The notes below the pieces were generated by a model that was not told the DNA's origin, ran no database searches, and worked only from the letters and a program-made list of their open reading frames with translations. Shown here in pieces: positions 6,072 to 6,988 of a stretch of DNA of 6,988 bases (its first letter is position 1; each line of letters begins with the position of its first letter). The DNA is from Methyloprofundus sp. (GTDB lineage: Bacteria > Pseudomonadota > Gammaproteobacteria > Methylococcales > Methylomonadaceae). The stretch is taken from positions 1 through 6,988 of the forward strand of contig JAUXBW010000122.1 in the NCBI GenBank assembly GCA_030619185.1. Direction: 5' to 3'. The position numbers and the translations under genes are program-made.

Positions 6072-6102
6072 AAAAAACTCGGCCCGCTTGCGGCCGAGTT
6101 TT
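6072..6102 (-). terminator. Intrinsic terminator after the efflux adaptor gene
   Basis: AAAACTCGGCC (6074-6084) and GGCCGAGTTTT (6092-6102) pair perfectly over 11 bases around a seven-base loop. On the minus strand a run of six T follows (6077-6072). It should end transcripts from the RND adaptor gene. It lies only 22 bases before the nnrD ATG, which leaves little room for a separate nnrD promoter. The plus strand has only four T after the stem. Confidence 0.85.
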
Positions 6103-6116
6103 GATCGATAGTCTGA

Positions 6117-6146
6117 CTCGGGGGCAAGCCTAGGAGGCTATCCGAG
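6117..6146. repeat. Compound hairpin between adaptor and nnrD
   Basis: CTCGG (6117-6121) pairs with CCGAG (6142-6146), and inside it AGCCT (6127-6131) pairs with AGGCT (6135-6139) around a three-base loop. It sits just upstream of the terminator in the nnrD leader and may be part of the same intergenic element as the repeat end at 6178-6198. Confidence 0.5.
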
Positions 6147-6177
6147 AATACGAACAAAAATACTGCGCCAGTAGTTC

Positions 6178-6198
6178 AACTTATTCCGTGCCCATTCC
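6178..6198 (-). repeat. Diverged end of the same repeat family
   Basis: Read on the minus strand, this begins GGAATGGGCACGGAATAAG. It matches each end of the 3971-4126 element at 17 of 21 positions. It starts nine bases after the adaptor stop codon. I found no second, facing end nearby, so this may be a truncated or one-sided copy. Confidence 0.5.
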
Positions 6199-6207
6199 TA
6201 AGCTGAC

Positions 6208-6988
6208 TCACTTTTTGGTGTTCCCTATATTAGTTTTTTTAGTTTCTTTTAATTCAGTAGGCTTAACAGGCTGCACTTGCACACCTGATTTCTTGATTTT
6301 CTGAAGTCCTTGCGAAATCACTGTTTCTCCATTTTTCAGTCCTTTCTTAATCACCCAGTACTGTTGGTAAGCAAAATCCTTAGTCACTATCCGCTGTTCT
6401 ACCTTATTGTCTTTACTCAGGACATAGACAAAACTTCCCAGTTGAGTTTCCAGTAGCGCTGTTTGTGGGATCAATAACGCATCGGGAAGCTTGCCGACAG
6501 TCAGATTCAGCGGCACATACTGCCCTGGTATCAGCATCAATGTTATTGTGCTTTGAGTGTCGACTTTATCTAATGTTCGGTTGGCAAATATTGCTCTAGT
6601 CTGCTGAGTATCAGTGTCCGGATTATAGCTGCCACTAACATAGTCAATATACCCCTGTTCTGGGTATATTGATCCGTCGGGCATCGTTAATGTACCGGTA
6701 AGATCACTACGTTTTTTCGGCCCTAGGCCTTTATTCGACAATTCCTGAATAGTATAAATATCGCGTCGGCTAACATTAAAATCAACATAAACCGGATCCA
6801 GTAGTGTTAGAGTCGTCAATTCGGTTATCTGGGCCGAAACCACAGCACCTTTATAGACTTTGGTATCATGTATATAGCCATCAAATGGCGCAACGATACT
6901 GGAAAATTCCAGATCTAGTTTGGCTTGCTCAATATCAGCTTTGTCCTGATCGATAGCAGCAACAAACTCCAGTTTTTTGGTAGCCGCA
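6208..6988 (-). CDS. RND efflux periplasmic adaptor (MexA/AcrA type), 5' end outside window
   Basis: The frame stays open to the window edge, so about 260 C-terminal residues are visible and the start is not. This is a membrane fusion protein that links an inner-membrane RND pump to an outer-membrane channel. In order, the visible part has the end of the helical hairpin (DQDKADIEQAKLDLEFS), the second lipoyl half with VAPFDGYI, then LTLLDPVYVDFNVS entering the beta-barrel domain. Further on come GYIDYVSGSYNPDTDTQQTR, GQYVPLNLTVGKLPDALLIP and a membrane-proximal domain with GSFVYVLSKDNKVEQRIV. The C-terminus is lysine-rich. An internal GTG at 6843 is not the start, because adaptor sequence continues upstream of it. 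The substrate cannot be told. The pump gene is not downstream, so it may lie elsewhere or be missing. The strong terminator at 6072-6102 ends the unit. Confidence 0.93.
   Translation of the reverse strand, partial: AATKKLEFVAAIDQDKADIEQAKLDLEFSSIVAPFDGYIHDTKVYKGAVVSAQITELTTLTLLDPVYVDFNVSRRDIYTIQELSNKGLGPKKRSDLTGTLTMPDGSIYPEQGYIDYVSGSYNPDTDTQQTRAIFANRTLDKVDTQSTITLMLIPGQYVPLNLTVGKLPDALLIPQTALLETQLGSFVYVLSKDNKVEQRIVTKDFAYQQYWVIKKGLKNGETVISQGLQKIKKSGVQVQPVKPTELKETKKTNIGNTKK

Noticed and set aside
6050..6157. N-terminal extension of nnrD from an ATG at 6157
   Set aside because: It would run through the terminator and compound hairpin, and homologues begin near the ATG at 6049.
6841..6843. GTG at 6843 as the start of the efflux adaptor
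   Set aside because: The frame continues upstream to the window edge with clear adaptor sequence (DQDKADIEQAKLDLEFS and VAPFDGYI).

Overview
The window looks like chromosomal DNA of a gammaproteobacterium of moderate to low G+C content. The strongest evidence is the adjacent pair nnrD-tsaE (yjeF-yjeE), a gene order typical of gammaproteobacteria, together with an AcrA/MexA-type RND adaptor and REP-like palindromes. I cannot name the genus; the repeat style would fit groups such as Methylococcales or Thiotrichales, but that is a weak guess.

Left part (1-2349), all genes on the minus strand. Reading in the direction of transcription, this is the relic of a type I restriction-modification operon. 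It holds an hsdM start joined to a short HsdS-like end (2209-1685), then an hsdR start joined to an hsdR end (1464-628), then an intact gene for 'mobile mystery protein A' (468-1). The stop codon of that last gene is embedded in ATGA at the window edge, so its usual Fic-family partner probably begins just outside. Both hsd relics have lost their catalytic cores but keep open frames. Inverted-repeat elements lie between the hsd relics (1502-1661) and directly upstream of hsdM (2231-2349). A near-perfect 21-bp inverted repeat (534-590) overlaps the likely promoter of the HTH gene.

Middle (2350-4151). A decayed segment (2350-2846) carries two unrecognised gene fragments, one with an apparent frameshift. 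It runs into a plus-strand gene for a lipoprotein alpha/beta hydrolase with a complete catalytic triad (2847-3899). Identical 21-bp inverted repeats (2331-2351 and 3969-3989) bracket this segment. The right-hand one is also the end of a 156-bp inverted-repeat element (3971-4126).

Right part (4152-6988), minus strand, housekeeping. A 5'-truncated RND efflux adaptor gene (6988-6208) is followed by a related repeat end, a hairpin and a strong intrinsic terminator (6072-6102). Then come nnrD (NAD(P)HX repair, 6049-4586) and tsaE (tRNA t6A synthesis, 4583-4152), separated by 2 bp. The amiB-mutL genes that often follow tsaE are absent here; the repeat element and the hydrolase segment lie in that position instead.

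Overall, a housekeeping pair sits beside an accessory region built from a broken defence operon, short repeat elements and a possible Fic/HTH module. No CRISPR array, rRNA or tRNA gene was seen.
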